A stretch of 64,000 nucleotides of DNA from Hyphomicrobiales bacterium (lineage in GTDB: Bacteria; Pseudomonadota; Alphaproteobacteria; Rhizobiales; Rhizobiaceae): contig UCIA01000007.1 in the NCBI GenBank assembly GCA_900472295.1, positions 219,640 to 283,639 of the forward strand. The letters run 5' to 3'. Each line of letters starts with the position of its first letter. The first letter of the stretch is position 1. Positions 1 to 8,134 of the stretch are shown piece after piece. The position numbers and the translations under genes were made by a program. The notes below the pieces were generated by a model, which was not told the origin of the DNA, ran no database searches, and was given only the letters and a program-made list of their open reading frames with translations.

Positions 1-1
1 G

Positions 2-445
2 GTCAAAGGACAGGGCTCGATCACCGCCATCATCTCCGTGCTGGTCGACGGCGACGACCACAACGATCCGGTCGCCGATTCGGTTCGCGGCATTCTCGAC
101 GGCCATGTCGTGCTCGACCGCGCCATTGCCGAACAGGGCCGCTATCCGCCAGTCAATCCGCTGTCATCGATCTCGCGCCTTGCCGACAAGGCATGGAGCC
201 CCGAGCAGCGCATGCTGGTGACGAGGCTGAAGTCGATGATCTCGCGCTTCGAGGACACACGCGACATCCGCCTGCTCGGCGCCTATCAGGGCGGCGCCGA
301 TGCCGAACTCGACATTGCCGTGCGCCAGGTGCCGCTGATCTATGAAGCCCTGACGCAATCGCCCAGGGATCGCGCCTCGACTGATGCGTTCTCCGACCTC
401 GCCCGTCATCTGAAAGGCAAGCAAAGTGTCGACGCCGGAGACTGA
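2..445 (+). CDS. fliI: Flagellum-specific ATPase FliI, C-terminal part (5' end outside window)
   Basis: The reading frame is open from the first bases of the window and begins inside the segment KGQGSITAIISVLVDGDD, followed by DPVADSVRGILDGHVVLDR, which is typical of the F1-beta-like ATPase FliI just after its catalytic core. About 147 residues remain and Walker motifs lie upstream of the window. FliI is the cytoplasmic ATPase that, with FliH and FliJ, delivers substrates to the flagellar export gate. It is first in a run of overlapping + strand flagellar genes; the next gene starts 20 bases before its stop. The identity is firm because both the C-terminal sequence and the flgB-flgC-fliE context fit. 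Confidence 0.93.
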   Translation, partial: VKGQGSITAIISVLVDGDDHNDPVADSVRGILDGHVVLDRAIAEQGRYPPVNPLSSISRLADKAWSPEQRMLVTRLKSMISRFEDTRDIRLLGAYQGGADAELDIAVRQVPLIYEALTQSPRDRASTDAFSDLARHLKGKQSVDAGD

Positions 446-1595
446 GCGCCAATACACCGAGCGGCTTTTGCGCGAGATGCTCGCCGAGGCCAGCGCTGCC
501 GAGGAGGCCCGGGCCAACGAAGCAAGGGCAGCCAGGGCAAAGGTCGATCGCGACAAGATCGCGAAGGCCGAAGCTATTCTGGCCAGGGCCGCGAGGCCAT
601 TCTTGCCGAGAGTTGCCACGCCTGCGTTGCGCAGCCTGCCCGAACCTGCCTTGCTCAGCTCGCCCGACTCTGCCCTGCCGAGCGTAGCCAGTCTTGCCTC
701 GCCGGGCATGGGTGAGCCATCCACGCCCAGCGCGTTCAGGCTCGCCTTGGTCGGTGCGCCCAAGGTTGCCTTTCGCAGTCTGACCAGGCTTGCATCGCGA
801 AGCGTGGCCAAGCGGGCCGCGCGCAAGGTAGCCAAACTTCCCTCTCGCGGCACAGACGACAGTCCTGCCTTGCAAAGCGAAGCCAATCCCGCGTCACGCA
901 GACCAGTCGAACCTGCATTGCACAACGTCGCCAAGCCGGCCTTCCCCACAGCAGCCAGGCCCGCTCTTCCCAGCCTGGCCAGGCCGAGCGCTCCTTCTGC
1001 CGAACTCAATGAGGCGATCGCGGCCAGTCGTGACTCGCTTCTCGACGGGCTCTTTCCCGACGTCGACTGGCCTCAGCCGCCAAGGGCGCAGTTTCCGAAG
1101 GTAAAAAAGAAAGATGACCGCCGCAGCGATATCGTCTTCGCCGCGCTGGGCATCACGCTCGGCCTGATCTGCGCGCTGTTTCCCTGGTACATCTTCTTCA
1201 ATCAGGACCAGTTTGGCGTGCAGGCGATGAAGTTCGGCGGCAGCGGCACCAATGCCGGTCGGGTCAGCGGCGGCTCGCAGATGGAGAATACCAGCCAGCC
1301 GCTGACGGCAAACGATGTTCCCGATGTCGACCTGTTCGCCACCGGCACGCTGCAGGACCCCGAGGACAAGACCCAGGCTCCAGGACTCGAAGAGCAGCCG
1401 TTCCCGGCCGATCCCAAATTCCGCATGGTTCATGTCGCCAACGGGCGCGCCATGATCCAGGACGATGCCGGCCTGTGGATCGTCCAGCGCGGTTCGAAGT
1501 TGCCCGACTCCAGCATTGTCTCATCGATCGAGCAGCGCGGCGGAAAGTGGGTCATGGTCACCAGCACCGACCAGGTCATCGAACTCTCCAAATAG
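426..1595 (+). CDS. Repeat-containing single-pass membrane protein of the rhizobial flagellar cluster, function unknown
   Basis: This 389-aa protein starts at a GTG that overlaps the end of fliI by 20 bases. Residues 1-57 are charged and probably helical (EAEA and ARAARA stretches). Residues 58-194 are about 17 degenerate octapeptides of the type P-A-L-x-S-x-A-x. A hydrophobic segment at about 236-258 looks like one membrane span. The C-terminal part, about residues 325-389, is a small folded-looking domain (MVHVANGRAMIQDDAGLWIV). A protein in this position, between fliI and flgB, is also present in other rhizobia, so a flagellar role is an inference from context. I recognise no catalytic motif. 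The repeat gives it an unusual Ala/Pro/Ser-rich composition compared with its neighbours. Confidence 0.8.
   Translation: MSTPETERQYTERLLREMLAEASAAEEARANEARAARAKVDRDKIAKAEAILARAARPFLPRVATPALRSLPEPALLSSPDSALPSVASLASPGMGEPSTPSAFRLALVGAPKVAFRSLTRLASRSVAKRAARKVAKLPSRGTDDSPALQSEANPASRRPVEPALHNVAKPAFPTAARPALPSLARPSAPSAELNEAIAASRDSLLDGLFPDVDWPQPPRAQFPKVKKKDDRRSDIVFAALGITLGLICALFPWYIFFNQDQFGVQAMKFGGSGTNAGRVSGGSQMENTSQPLTANDVPDVDLFATGTLQDPEDKTQAPGLEEQPFPADPKFRMVHVANGRAMIQDDAGLWIVQRGSKLPDSSIVSSIEQRGGKWVMVTSTDQVIELSK
597..1007 (+). repeat. Degenerate 24-bp (8-codon) tandem repeat, about 17 units
   Basis: Units align at residues 58-65, 66-73, 74-81 and so on to 187-194 of the preceding protein; examples are PALRSLPE, PALLSSPD, LASRSVAK, PALHNVAK and PALPSLAR. 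One unit (138-146) is nine residues long. The period is visible at the DNA level as recurring CCTGCCTTGC-like and GCCAGGC-like strings. The opposite strand is also open across the whole array and would read as G-L-A-x-L-x-x-A octapeptides, which follows from the repeat itself. Confidence 0.85.
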
Positions 1596-1698
1596 CCGCG
1601 CTTGATCTGCCTGCCCGGTGCCGCGCACGTGCCCGGCCCGCGCAAGGTCCACGCAAGACTGGCGGCCTAGTCTGGTACCTACCAGCCTGGAGATTCCC

Positions 1699-2079
1699 AT
1701 GGAGCCCGTCAATCTTTTCGACCTTGCAGCCAAGCAGTCGCAATGGCTGTCGGTGCGCCAGTCGGCCATTGCCGGCAACATCGCCAACGTCAACACGCCG
1801 GGCTACACCGCCGGCGATGTCGAGCCGTTCGAAAAGGTGCTTGACCGCACGGCGGTGTCGCTGACCGCGACCCAGGCCGGCCACCTCGGCACCGCGGCCA
1901 CCAATGCCGGCTTCACCGTCAAGCCCGAAGAGACCACCGGCGCCATCATGCCGTCGAAGAACACGGTGGTGGTCGAGAACGAGCTGATGAAGGCCGGCGA
2001 GGTCCGCCGCTCCTTCGAGCTCAACACGGCGATCGTCAAAGCCTTCCATTCGATGATGATGATGGCGGTGAAAAGCTGA
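1699..2079 (+). CDS. flgB: Flagellar proximal rod protein FlgB
   Basis: This 126-aa protein is the size expected for FlgB, the proximal rod subunit next to the MS ring. It carries the rod/hook N-terminal signature [10 protein letters not shown] at residues 27-36. The C-terminus, with [22 protein letters not shown], is a helical D0-type end. I chose the ATG at 1699 because GGAG sits 7 bases upstream and the sequence [10 protein letters not shown] begins the family; the frame stays open further upstream but without homologous sequence. It starts the set flgB-flgC-fliE-flgG, with flgC beginning 2 bases after its stop. Confidence 0.95.
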   Translation: MEPVNLFDLAAKQSQWLSVRQSAIAGNIANVNTPGYTAGDVEPFEKVLDRTAVSLTATQAGHLGTAATNAGFTVKPEETTGAIMPSKNTVVVENELMKAGEVRRSFELNTAIVKAFHSMMMMAVKS

Positions 2080-2081
2080 CC

Positions 2082-2498
2082 ATGGACGCGTTGACCTCAG
2101 CCCTCAAGATCGCGGCATCCGGCCTCAGCGCCCAGTCCGACCGTTTGCGCGTCGTCTCGGAAAACCTTGCCAACGCGCAGTCGACCGGCAACACGCCGGG
2201 CGCCGATCCCTATCGCCGCAAGACCATCAGCTTCGTCTCCGAGCTCGACCGTGCCTCCGGTGGCACGATGGTCGAGGTCAACTCGATCGACCGCGATCCC
2301 AGCGACTTTCCCGTCGAGTTCCAGCCCGGCAACGAGGCCGCCGACGACAAGGGCTACGTCAAGATGCCCAACGTCAACGTGCTGGTCGAGATGGCCGACA
2401 TGAGCGAAGCCAACCGCTCCTACGAAGCCAACCTTCAGGTCATCAAGCAGGCGCGTGATCTGATCTCCATGACCATCGACCTGATGAGGAACCAGTAA
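2082..2498 (+). CDS. flgC: Flagellar proximal rod protein FlgC
   Basis: This 138-aa protein matches FlgC, a rod subunit exported by the flagellar type III system. The N-terminal helix is followed by [13 protein letters not shown] at residues 28-40, the rod signature, and the C-terminal portion contains [25 protein letters not shown], typical of the family. Its TAA stop shares one base with the ATG of fliE, so the two are translationally coupled. Confidence 0.95.
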   Translation: MDALTSALKIAASGLSAQSDRLRVVSENLANAQSTGNTPGADPYRRKTISFVSELDRASGGTMVEVNSIDRDPSDFPVEFQPGNEAADDKGYVKMPNVNVLVEMADMSEANRSYEANLQVIKQARDLISMTIDLMRNQ

Positions 2499-2833
2499 TG
2501 ATCAGCGGCATTGGCGGTATCGGATCGCTTCCCCTCAAGCCGGAGATCGGCGGCGCCGATGCCACGACCGACCTGTTCCAGGGCACCAAGGCGCCGATGG
2601 CCGGCACCGACATCGGCGGCACCTTCGCCGAGGCGCTGAGCCAGGCCGCCTCGAAGACGGTCAACACCTTGCAGAACGCCGAGCAGGTCTCGATCCAGGC
2701 GCTCAAGGGCGATGCCGACACCCGTCAGGTCGTCGACGCCGTCATGAGCGCCCAGCAGGCCCTGCAGACCACCATCGCCATCCGCGACAAGGTCGTCTCC
2801 GCCTATCTCGAAATCAGCCGTATGGGCATCTGA
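2498..2833 (+). CDS. fliE: Flagellar hook-basal body complex protein FliE
   Basis: This 111-aa protein is FliE, the adaptor that joins the MS ring to the proximal rod and is needed to switch on rod export. The C-terminal half carries the family pattern ([51 protein letters not shown]). The N-terminal 40 residues are Gly-rich and poorly conserved, as is usual. It overlaps flgC by one base and lies 11 bases before flgG. Confidence 0.94.
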   Translation: MISGIGGIGSLPLKPEIGGADATTDLFQGTKAPMAGTDIGGTFAEALSQAASKTVNTLQNAEQVSIQALKGDADTRQVVDAVMSAQQALQTTIAIRDKVVSAYLEISRMGI

Positions 2834-2844
2834 GGAGACTTGCC

Positions 2845-3633
2845 GTGAAAGCACTCGCCATTGCAGCGACCGGCATGAATGCCCAGCAGACAAATCTGGA
2901 AGTCATCGCCAACAACATCGCCAACATCAACACCACCGGCTACAAGCGCGCCCGCGCCGAATTCTCCGACCTGCTGTACCAGGTCGACCGCACGCAAGGC
3001 GTGCCCAACCGCTCCAACTCCTCGCTGGTGCCGGAAGGCGTCTCGATCGGCCTCGGCGTCAAGACGACGGCGGTGCGCAACGTCCACACCCAGGGCGAAC
3101 TGACCTCGACCGGCAACTCTTTCGACATGGCGCTGACCGGCCGCGGCTGGTTCCAGATCGAGGGCGCCGATGGCGGCACGCTGTACAGCCGCGCCGGCGC
3201 CTTCAACACCAACGCCACCGGCCAGTTGGTGACCGTCGACGGCGCCAATGTTATCCCGGCCATCACCGTGCCGGTCGATGCCATCGAGGTCATCGTCAAC
3301 AAGACCGGCCAGGTCTTTGCCCGCATCGACGGCCAGACCGATCTCCAACTGCTCGGCCAGTTGCAGCTCGCCAACTTCGCCAACGAAGCGGGCCTGGCGC
3401 CCCTTGGCGACAATCTGTTCCAGGAAACGCCGGCATCCGGCCCGGCCAATGTCGGCGTGCCCGGCGATCCCGGCTTCGCCTCGGTCGAGCAAGGCTATCT
3501 CGAGGCCTCCAACGTCGATCCGGTCAAGGAAATCACCGAGCTGATCTCGGCGCAGCGCGCCTATGAGATGAACTCGAAGGTCATCCAGGCCGCCGACGAC
3601 ATGGCCTCGGTCGTGTCCAAGAACATCAGGTAA
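2845..3633 (+). CDS. flgG: Flagellar distal rod protein FlgG
   Basis: This 262-aa protein is FlgG, the distal rod subunit, of normal family length. The start is a GTG preceded by GAGGAG about 8 bases upstream. The N-terminus has [21 protein letters not shown] at residues 23-43, and the C-terminus has [24 protein letters not shown], the standard D0 pair of rod and hook proteins. It is followed after 6 bases by flgA. Confidence 0.96.
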   Translation: MKALAIAATGMNAQQTNLEVIANNIANINTTGYKRARAEFSDLLYQVDRTQGVPNRSNSSLVPEGVSIGLGVKTTAVRNVHTQGELTSTGNSFDMALTGRGWFQIEGADGGTLYSRAGAFNTNATGQLVTVDGANVIPAITVPVDAIEVIVNKTGQVFARIDGQTDLQLLGQLQLANFANEAGLAPLGDNLFQETPASGPANVGVPGDPGFASVEQGYLEASNVDPVKEITELISAQRAYEMNSKVIQAADDMASVVSKNIR

Positions 3634-3639
3634 GATTTG

Positions 3640-4167
3640 ATGCTCTCTCCGGCCTCCCGCTTCGCGCTTTGCCGCACCGCGCTGATCCTGGCGCTGGTGG
3701 CTGGCGGCGTGCCGGCGTTTGCGCAAGAGACCGCAAACCAGGAGAACAGCACCCAGCTTGCGAGCACTCAGGTGACCGGCGAAGTCGTGCTGATCCCCAA
3801 CCGGGTCATCTATCCCGGCGAGATGATCGACGAAGGCGCGTTGAAACCGGTGACGTTGCTCCCCGGCAAGCACAGGCCGGATGCGGTTGCCACGCAGGCG
3901 CAGGAACTCCAGGGCAAGGTCGCCAAGCGCACGCTGCTACCCGGCCGCTACATCCCGGTCGCCGCCATCCGCGATGCCTGGCTGGTCGAACAGGGTGCCG
4001 CCGTGCAGGTCTATTTCATCGCCGGCGACCTCACCATTTCGGCCACGGCTGTGTCGCTGCAGCCGGGCGCCGCTGGCGACCTGATCAAGGTCCGCAACAG
4101 CGACAGCGGCAAGATCCTTTCCGGCACGGTGATGGCCGACGGCACCATCCGGGTCAGCGCTTCATGA
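3640..4167 (+). CDS. flgA: P-ring assembly chaperone FlgA
   Basis: This 175-aa protein has a Sec signal peptide over about residues 1-28 (hydrophobic core then AFAQE) and an SAF-type domain with GEVVLIPNRVIYPGEMI and GRYIPVAAIRDAWLVEQG, typical of FlgA, the periplasmic chaperone for P-ring subunit FlgI. A TTG three bases upstream (3637) could also serve as start, but ATG at 3640 is preferred. Its TGA overlaps the ATG of flgI by four bases, which suits a chaperone and its client. Confidence 0.93.
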   Translation: MLSPASRFALCRTALILALVAGGVPAFAQETANQENSTQLASTQVTGEVVLIPNRVIYPGEMIDEGALKPVTLLPGKHRPDAVATQAQELQGKVAKRTLLPGRYIPVAAIRDAWLVEQGAAVQVYFIAGDLTISATAVSLQPGAAGDLIKVRNSDSGKILSGTVMADGTIRVSAS

Positions 4168-5405
4168 GACGCGTATCTGCCCTTCTGCTCGCGGCCCTTG
4201 TCGGGCTGCAGCCGGCGCTGGCCGACGGCCTGACGCCGAAGCAAAAGCGCGATCTTGCCGGCAAGAATGGCGGCGCCTTTGTCGATCCCGAATATGACCC
4301 GGCCACCACCAGCCGCATGTTCAGGGTGTCCAACGGGCCAAGCTCGCTGCCGCCCGGCCAGGTCGCCTCGCGCATCAAGGACATTGCACAGCTACAGGCC
4401 TCGCGCGACAACCAGCTTGTCGGCTACGGCCTCGTCATCGGCCTCGCCGGATCGGGCGACAGCCTGCGCAACTCGCCGTTCACCGAACAATCGATCCGCG
4501 CCATGCTCGAAAATCTCGGCATCGCCACCGAGGGTGGCAGCGCGCGGGCCAAGAACGTCGCCGCCGTCATCGTCACCGCCAACATGCCGCCTTACGTGCA
4601 GTCGGGCGCCCGCATCGACATCAATGTCTCCTCGATGGGCGACGCCACTTCGCTTGCCGGCGGCACACTGGTGATGACGCCGTTGAAGGCGGCCGACGGC
4701 GAGATCTACGCCGTCGGACAGGGATCGGTCATCGTTTCCGGCTTCACCGCGCAGGGCGATGCCGAACAGGTGACGCAAGGTGTGCCGACCGCCGGACGCG
4801 TGCCAAACGGCGCGATCGTCGAGCGCACGGTGCGCGCCGAGTTCGAAGACCAGTCGCTACTCACCTTGCAACTGCGCAATCCCGACTTCTCCACCGCCAT
4901 TCGTATTGCCGATGCCATCAACGGCTACACATCGCAGCGCTTCGGCATGCGCGTGGCGGCCGAGCGCGATGCGCGCACCGTGCAGATCAGGCGGCCGAAG
5001 AATGTTTCGGCGGCGCGCTTCTACGCCGAGATCGAGAATTTGGTGGTCGAGACCGACACGCCGGCGCGTGTGGTCATCGACGAACGCACCGGCACCATCG
5101 TCATCGGCAACGAGGTCAAGATCTCGCGCGTCGCCATCAGCCACGGCACGCTCACCGTGCGCATCACCGAACAGCCGAAAATCGTCCAGCCGGAACCGTT
5201 CTCCAAGGGCGTGACCGCGGAGGAGCCCTTCACCACCATCGAGGCCACCCGGCCTGACGCCCGCGTCAATGTGCTCGATGGACCCAATCTCGAAACGCTG
5301 GTGTCCGGCCTCAACCGCCTCGGCGTCAAGCCCGACGGCATCATTGCCATCCTGCAAGGCATCAAATCGGCCGGCGCTTTGCAGGCCGATCTGGTTCTTC
5401 AATAG
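4164..5405 (+). CDS. flgI: Flagellar P-ring protein FlgI
   Basis: This 413-aa protein is FlgI, which polymerises into the P ring in the peptidoglycan layer. A signal peptide covers about residues 1-20 (ALLVGLQPALADG-like). The family core starts at about 70 with SRIKDIAQLQASRDNQLVGYG and includes GLVIGLAGSGDSLRNSPFTEQS. The C-terminus has LNRLGVKPDGIIAILQGIKSAGALQADLVLQ in segments typical of FlgI. It is about 40 residues longer than enterobacterial FlgI because of an extra stretch after the signal peptide. The frame is open far upstream, but the start at 4164 is fixed by the signal peptide. Confidence 0.95.
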   Translation: MRRVSALLLAALVGLQPALADGLTPKQKRDLAGKNGGAFVDPEYDPATTSRMFRVSNGPSSLPPGQVASRIKDIAQLQASRDNQLVGYGLVIGLAGSGDSLRNSPFTEQSIRAMLENLGIATEGGSARAKNVAAVIVTANMPPYVQSGARIDINVSSMGDATSLAGGTLVMTPLKAADGEIYAVGQGSVIVSGFTAQGDAEQVTQGVPTAGRVPNGAIVERTVRAEFEDQSLLTLQLRNPDFSTAIRIADAINGYTSQRFGMRVAAERDARTVQIRRPKNVSAARFYAEIENLVVETDTPARVVIDERTGTIVIGNEVKISRVAISHGTLTVRITEQPKIVQPEPFSKGVTAEEPFTTIEATRPDARVNVLDGPNLETLVSGLNRLGVKPDGIIAILQGIKSAGALQADLVLQ

Positions 5406-5408
5406 GCC

Positions 5409-5984
5409 ATGAAGATGATCGATCGCCTTTCCCGAGAGCAACACCGCAACGCAGCCCTGGCAGCCTGTGCCATCGCCGCGCTTCTCGCAGTCATGCCGGC
5501 CCATGCCGAAGAAACGGTGCGGCAGGTTCTGCCCGGTGGGCAGCAGCCGGCGGCAGTTCAAGAACTGGTTCGCGAGAAGGCGCCGGATGAAAGCGAAATC
5601 CAGCGCTTCTGTTCCAACATTGCCGACGCCGCCCGCGACCGCCGCTACGCGCTGCAGGCCGAAGAGCTGAAGCAGCTGCAGGCCGGCATCGACCAGCGCA
5701 TGAAGGCGCTGGACGAAAAGCGCGCCGAATACGAGCAATGGCTGAAGCGGCGCGAAGTGTTCCTGGCCCGAGCCGAGGACGGTGTGGTCAACATCTATGC
5801 AGGCATGAAGCCCGATGCCGCGGCCGAACGCCTGGCGATGGTCAATTCCGATCTCGCCGCCGCCATCCTGATGAAACTCGATTCGCGCAAGGCCGGCGTC
5901 ATTCTCAACGAAATGGACCAGAAGGCGGCGGCCACGCTCACCGGCATCATGGCCAGCGCGGCTCGAAGGGTAGATCCGTCATGA
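5409..5984 (+). CDS. motE: MotC chaperone MotE
   Basis: This 191-aa protein has an N-terminal signal segment (about 15-33, ending MPAHAEE), a coiled-coil of charged residues at about 85-120 (LQAEELKQLQAGIDQRMKAL) and a C-terminal MgtE-N-like segment (GMKPDAAAERLAMVNSDLAA, MDQKAAATLTGIMA). In Sinorhizobium meliloti MotE is a periplasmic chaperone for MotC and sits, as here, between flgI and flgH. One cysteine remains after the signal region, at about residue 68; the Sinorhizobium protein is reported to dimerise through a disulfide. Its stop overlaps flgH by four bases. Confidence 0.88.
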   Translation: MKMIDRLSREQHRNAALAACAIAALLAVMPAHAEETVRQVLPGGQQPAAVQELVREKAPDESEIQRFCSNIADAARDRRYALQAEELKQLQAGIDQRMKALDEKRAEYEQWLKRREVFLARAEDGVVNIYAGMKPDAAAERLAMVNSDLAAAILMKLDSRKAGVILNEMDQKAAATLTGIMASAARRVDPS

Positions 5985-6685
5985 AGTTGCAGATCCTCGT
6001 CCTGGTCGCGGCCGCGTCACTTGCCGGCTGCGCCGTCGACCCCAAGGAGATCGGCAGGGAGCCGGCGATGTCGCCGGTCGGTACCGGCATCACCGGCAGT
6101 GTCAACGCGCCCTATTCCTACCCGGAACAGCCGCGGGCGCCGGTGAAGAAATTCTCGCTGTGGGACGACCGCCAGAGCCGGCTGTTCACCGATCCGCGCG
6201 CGCTGCGCGACGGCGACATCCTGACCGTCAGGATCAAGCTCAACGACAAGGCCAACTTCAAGAACCAGAACGACCGCAGCCGCACCGCCGGGCGCAAACT
6301 CGGCTATGACGTCAACCTCGGATGGGAAGGTGCCAGCACCAGCGGCAAGGGCGACGCCGGCCTGAGCTCCACCACGGAAACCAATGCGGATGGCGAAATC
6401 AAGCGCTCGGAAAACCTTGAGCTCAACGTCGCCGCCGTCGTCACCGAAGTGCTGCCCAACGGCAATCTGATGATCCGCGGCTCGCAGGAGGTGCGCGTCA
6501 ATTATGAGCTCAGGGTGCTGACCATTGCCGGCATGGTGCGTCCTTCCGACATCGGCGCCGAAAACACGATCTCATATGAACGGATCGCCGAGGCCCGCAT
6601 CTCCTATGGCGGACGCGGCCGCGTCAGCGAAGTCCAGCAGCCCGCTTACGGTCAGCAGATCCTCGACCAAGTCCTCCCCTTCTAG
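5981..6685 (+). CDS. flgH: Flagellar L-ring lipoprotein FlgH
   Basis: This 234-aa lipoprotein forms the outer-membrane L ring. The signal has the lipobox LAGC with the lipidated cysteine at residue 17. The body contains SLWDDRQSRLFTDPRALRDGD and VRIKLNDKANFKNQNDRSR, and the C-terminus contains VRPSDIGAENTISYERIAEAR, all characteristic of FlgH. The start at 5981 overlaps the motE stop as ATGA; an upstream in-frame extension is not homologous. fliL follows after 17 bases. Confidence 0.95.
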   Translation: MKLQILVLVAAASLAGCAVDPKEIGREPAMSPVGTGITGSVNAPYSYPEQPRAPVKKFSLWDDRQSRLFTDPRALRDGDILTVRIKLNDKANFKNQNDRSRTAGRKLGYDVNLGWEGASTSGKGDAGLSSTTETNADGEIKRSENLELNVAAVVTEVLPNGNLMIRGSQEVRVNYELRVLTIAGMVRPSDIGAENTISYERIAEARISYGGRGRVSEVQQPAYGQQILDQVLPF

Positions 6686-6702
6686 GCCAGGAGAGCGGCG
6701 CC

Positions 6703-7203
6703 ATGGCAAATGTCGAACAGGTTCAACCCAAAAAGGGTCCGTCGCTTGTCATTCAGCTCGCCATGCTGCTGGCTGTGACGGGCGCCGCTATCGGCATGGG
6801 CTGGATGTCCGGCGGCTACCTGAAGGGCGTCGGCGGGCCCGTACCGGTGCCGGTTGCGCCTGAGAACGAGTCCAACGCCGAGCAGTCGGGCAAGGCCGCG
6901 GAACACGCGCCTGGCACCGGGCCGACGCTGGTGCAATTGGCGCCGATCACCACCAATCTGGCCTCCCCTGCCGATGTCTGGATAAGGCTGGAAGCATCGG
7001 TCGTCTACGACGTGCCGCAGCCGCCGGAGCTTTCCGAGAGCATTCAACAGGATCTGCTGGCCATGGTCCGCACCCTGAAGATGCATCAGATCGAGGGCGC
7101 CAGCGGTTACCAGCATTTGAAAGCCGACCTCGAGGAGCGCGCCGCGATCCGCAGCGGCGGCCACGCCAAACAGGTTCTGATCAGGACATTGCTGCTCGAA
7201 TGA
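6703..7203 (+). CDS. fliL: Flagellar basal body-associated protein FliL
   Basis: This 166-aa inner-membrane protein has a short cytoplasmic N-terminus, one span at about residues 14-36, a Pro/Glu-rich linker and a periplasmic FliL domain (TLVQLAPITTNLASPADVWIRLEASVVYD in overlapping segments, then KADLEERAAIRSGGHAKQVLIRTLLLE). FliL encircles stator units and supports torque generation. It overlaps fliP by four bases (ATGA). A second protein with a possibly similar domain occurs at 52036-52584. Confidence 0.92.
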   Translation: MANVEQVQPKKGPSLVIQLAMLLAVTGAAIGMGWMSGGYLKGVGGPVPVPVAPENESNAEQSGKAAEHAPGTGPTLVQLAPITTNLASPADVWIRLEASVVYDVPQPPELSESIQQDLLAMVRTLKMHQIEGASGYQHLKADLEERAAIRSGGHAKQVLIRTLLLE

Positions 7204-7931
7204 GAAAACTGCTTCTCGCCGCCGCGATCGTCGTCGCCGCCACTTCTGTCGCTGCTGCCCAGCAGCTCGACCTCGGCGGCATCGGCAAGGCCGACGGCGC
7301 CACTGTCGGCTACATCATCCAGATGTTCGGCCTGCTCACCGTGCTGTCGGTGGCGCCGGGCCTGTTGATCATGGTGACCAGCTTCACCCGATTCGTCATC
7401 GCCTTCTCGATCCTGCGCGCCGGCATCGGCCTGCAGTCGACGCCGGCCAACCTGATCCTGATCTCGCTGTCGCTGTTCATGACCTTCTACGTCATGGCGC
7501 CGACCTTCGACCAGGCCTGGAACACCGGCGTCAAGCCGCTGATGGACAACCAGATCAGTCAGACCGAGGCGTTCGAAAAGATCTCGGACCCGTTCCGCAC
7601 CTTCATGCTGCACAATGTCCGCGACAAGGATTTCGACCTGTTCGCCGACCTCGCCCGCGAGCGCGGCCAGGTCGTTGCAAAGGAGACGGTCGACCTGCGC
7701 ATCCTGGTGCCGGCCTTCATGATCTCGGAAATTCGGCGCGGCTTCGAGATCGGTTTCCTGATCGTGCTGCCGTTCCTCGTCATCGACCTGATCGTCGCCA
7801 CCATCACCATGGCCATGGGCATGATGATGCTGCCGCCGACCGTCGTTTCGCTGCCCTTCAAGATCCTGTTCTTCGTCCTCATCGACGGCTGGAACCTGCT
7901 GGTCGGCAGCCTGGTGCGATCCTTCACCTGA
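7200..7931 (+). CDS. fliP: Flagellar export gate protein FliP
   Basis: This 243-aa protein is FliP, a core subunit of the flagellar type III export gate with FliQ and FliR. The N-terminus is a cleavable-signal-like hydrophobic stretch (1-21), as in many FliP proteins. The family signatures are LSVAPGLLIMVTSFTRFVIA, LRAGIGLQSTPANLILI, MISEIRRGFEIGFLIVLPFL and TMAMGMMMLPPTVVSLPFK. It ends the flgB-to-fliP run; the next gene is a flagellin after about 200 bases. Confidence 0.96.
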   Translation: MRKLLLAAAIVVAATSVAAAQQLDLGGIGKADGATVGYIIQMFGLLTVLSVAPGLLIMVTSFTRFVIAFSILRAGIGLQSTPANLILISLSLFMTFYVMAPTFDQAWNTGVKPLMDNQISQTEAFEKISDPFRTFMLHNVRDKDFDLFADLARERGQVVAKETVDLRILVPAFMISEIRRGFEIGFLIVLPFLVIDLIVATITMAMGMMMLPPTVVSLPFKILFFVLIDGWNLLVGSLVRSFT

Positions 7932-8134
7932 CCGCCTGCAAACCGACGTCGCGATTTTTTTGCAGTATCGCCCCCGTTAACCCTCTGGTTTAGCTGTTTG
8001 GTAGGGACTCGCCCTCATATTGCTCGCAGATGGCGGGTGATCGGGTCTCACGATCATTGGCATGATGCCGCTCCGTCATACCGGAAAAGCCGGTATGTCA
8101 AAAACACCCTGTAAAAATCAAGGTACGAGTAGCC
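7932..8134 (+). promoter_or_regulatory. Leader and presumed promoter region of the first flagellin gene
   Basis: This 203-base gap holds no convincing gene. It is AT-richer than its surroundings, with a T-run near 7955 and GTTAACC at 7976-7982. It contains the hairpin at 8077-8097 and a run of A residues before the flagellin ATG at 8135. No clear sigma-factor consensus could be fixed by eye, so the promoter itself is inferred from the gene order. Confidence 0.45.
8077..8097 (+). promoter_or_regulatory. Perfect 8-bp-stem hairpin in the leader of flagellin gene 1
   Basis: The arms are CATACCGG (8077-8084) and CCGGTATG (8090-8097), with a five-base loop AAAAG. It ends 37 bases before the start codon and is not followed by a T-run, so it is not a terminator. 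A similar compact hairpin is present in the leader of the second flagellin gene. Binding by FlbT, encoded at 22595-23038, is a hypothesis by analogy with Caulobacter. Confidence 0.6.

Noticed and set aside
153..1009. Long minus-strand open frames opposite the repeat-containing protein
   Set aside because: They follow from the 24-base repeat and high GC; the + strand frame has a membrane span, coupled start and conserved position.
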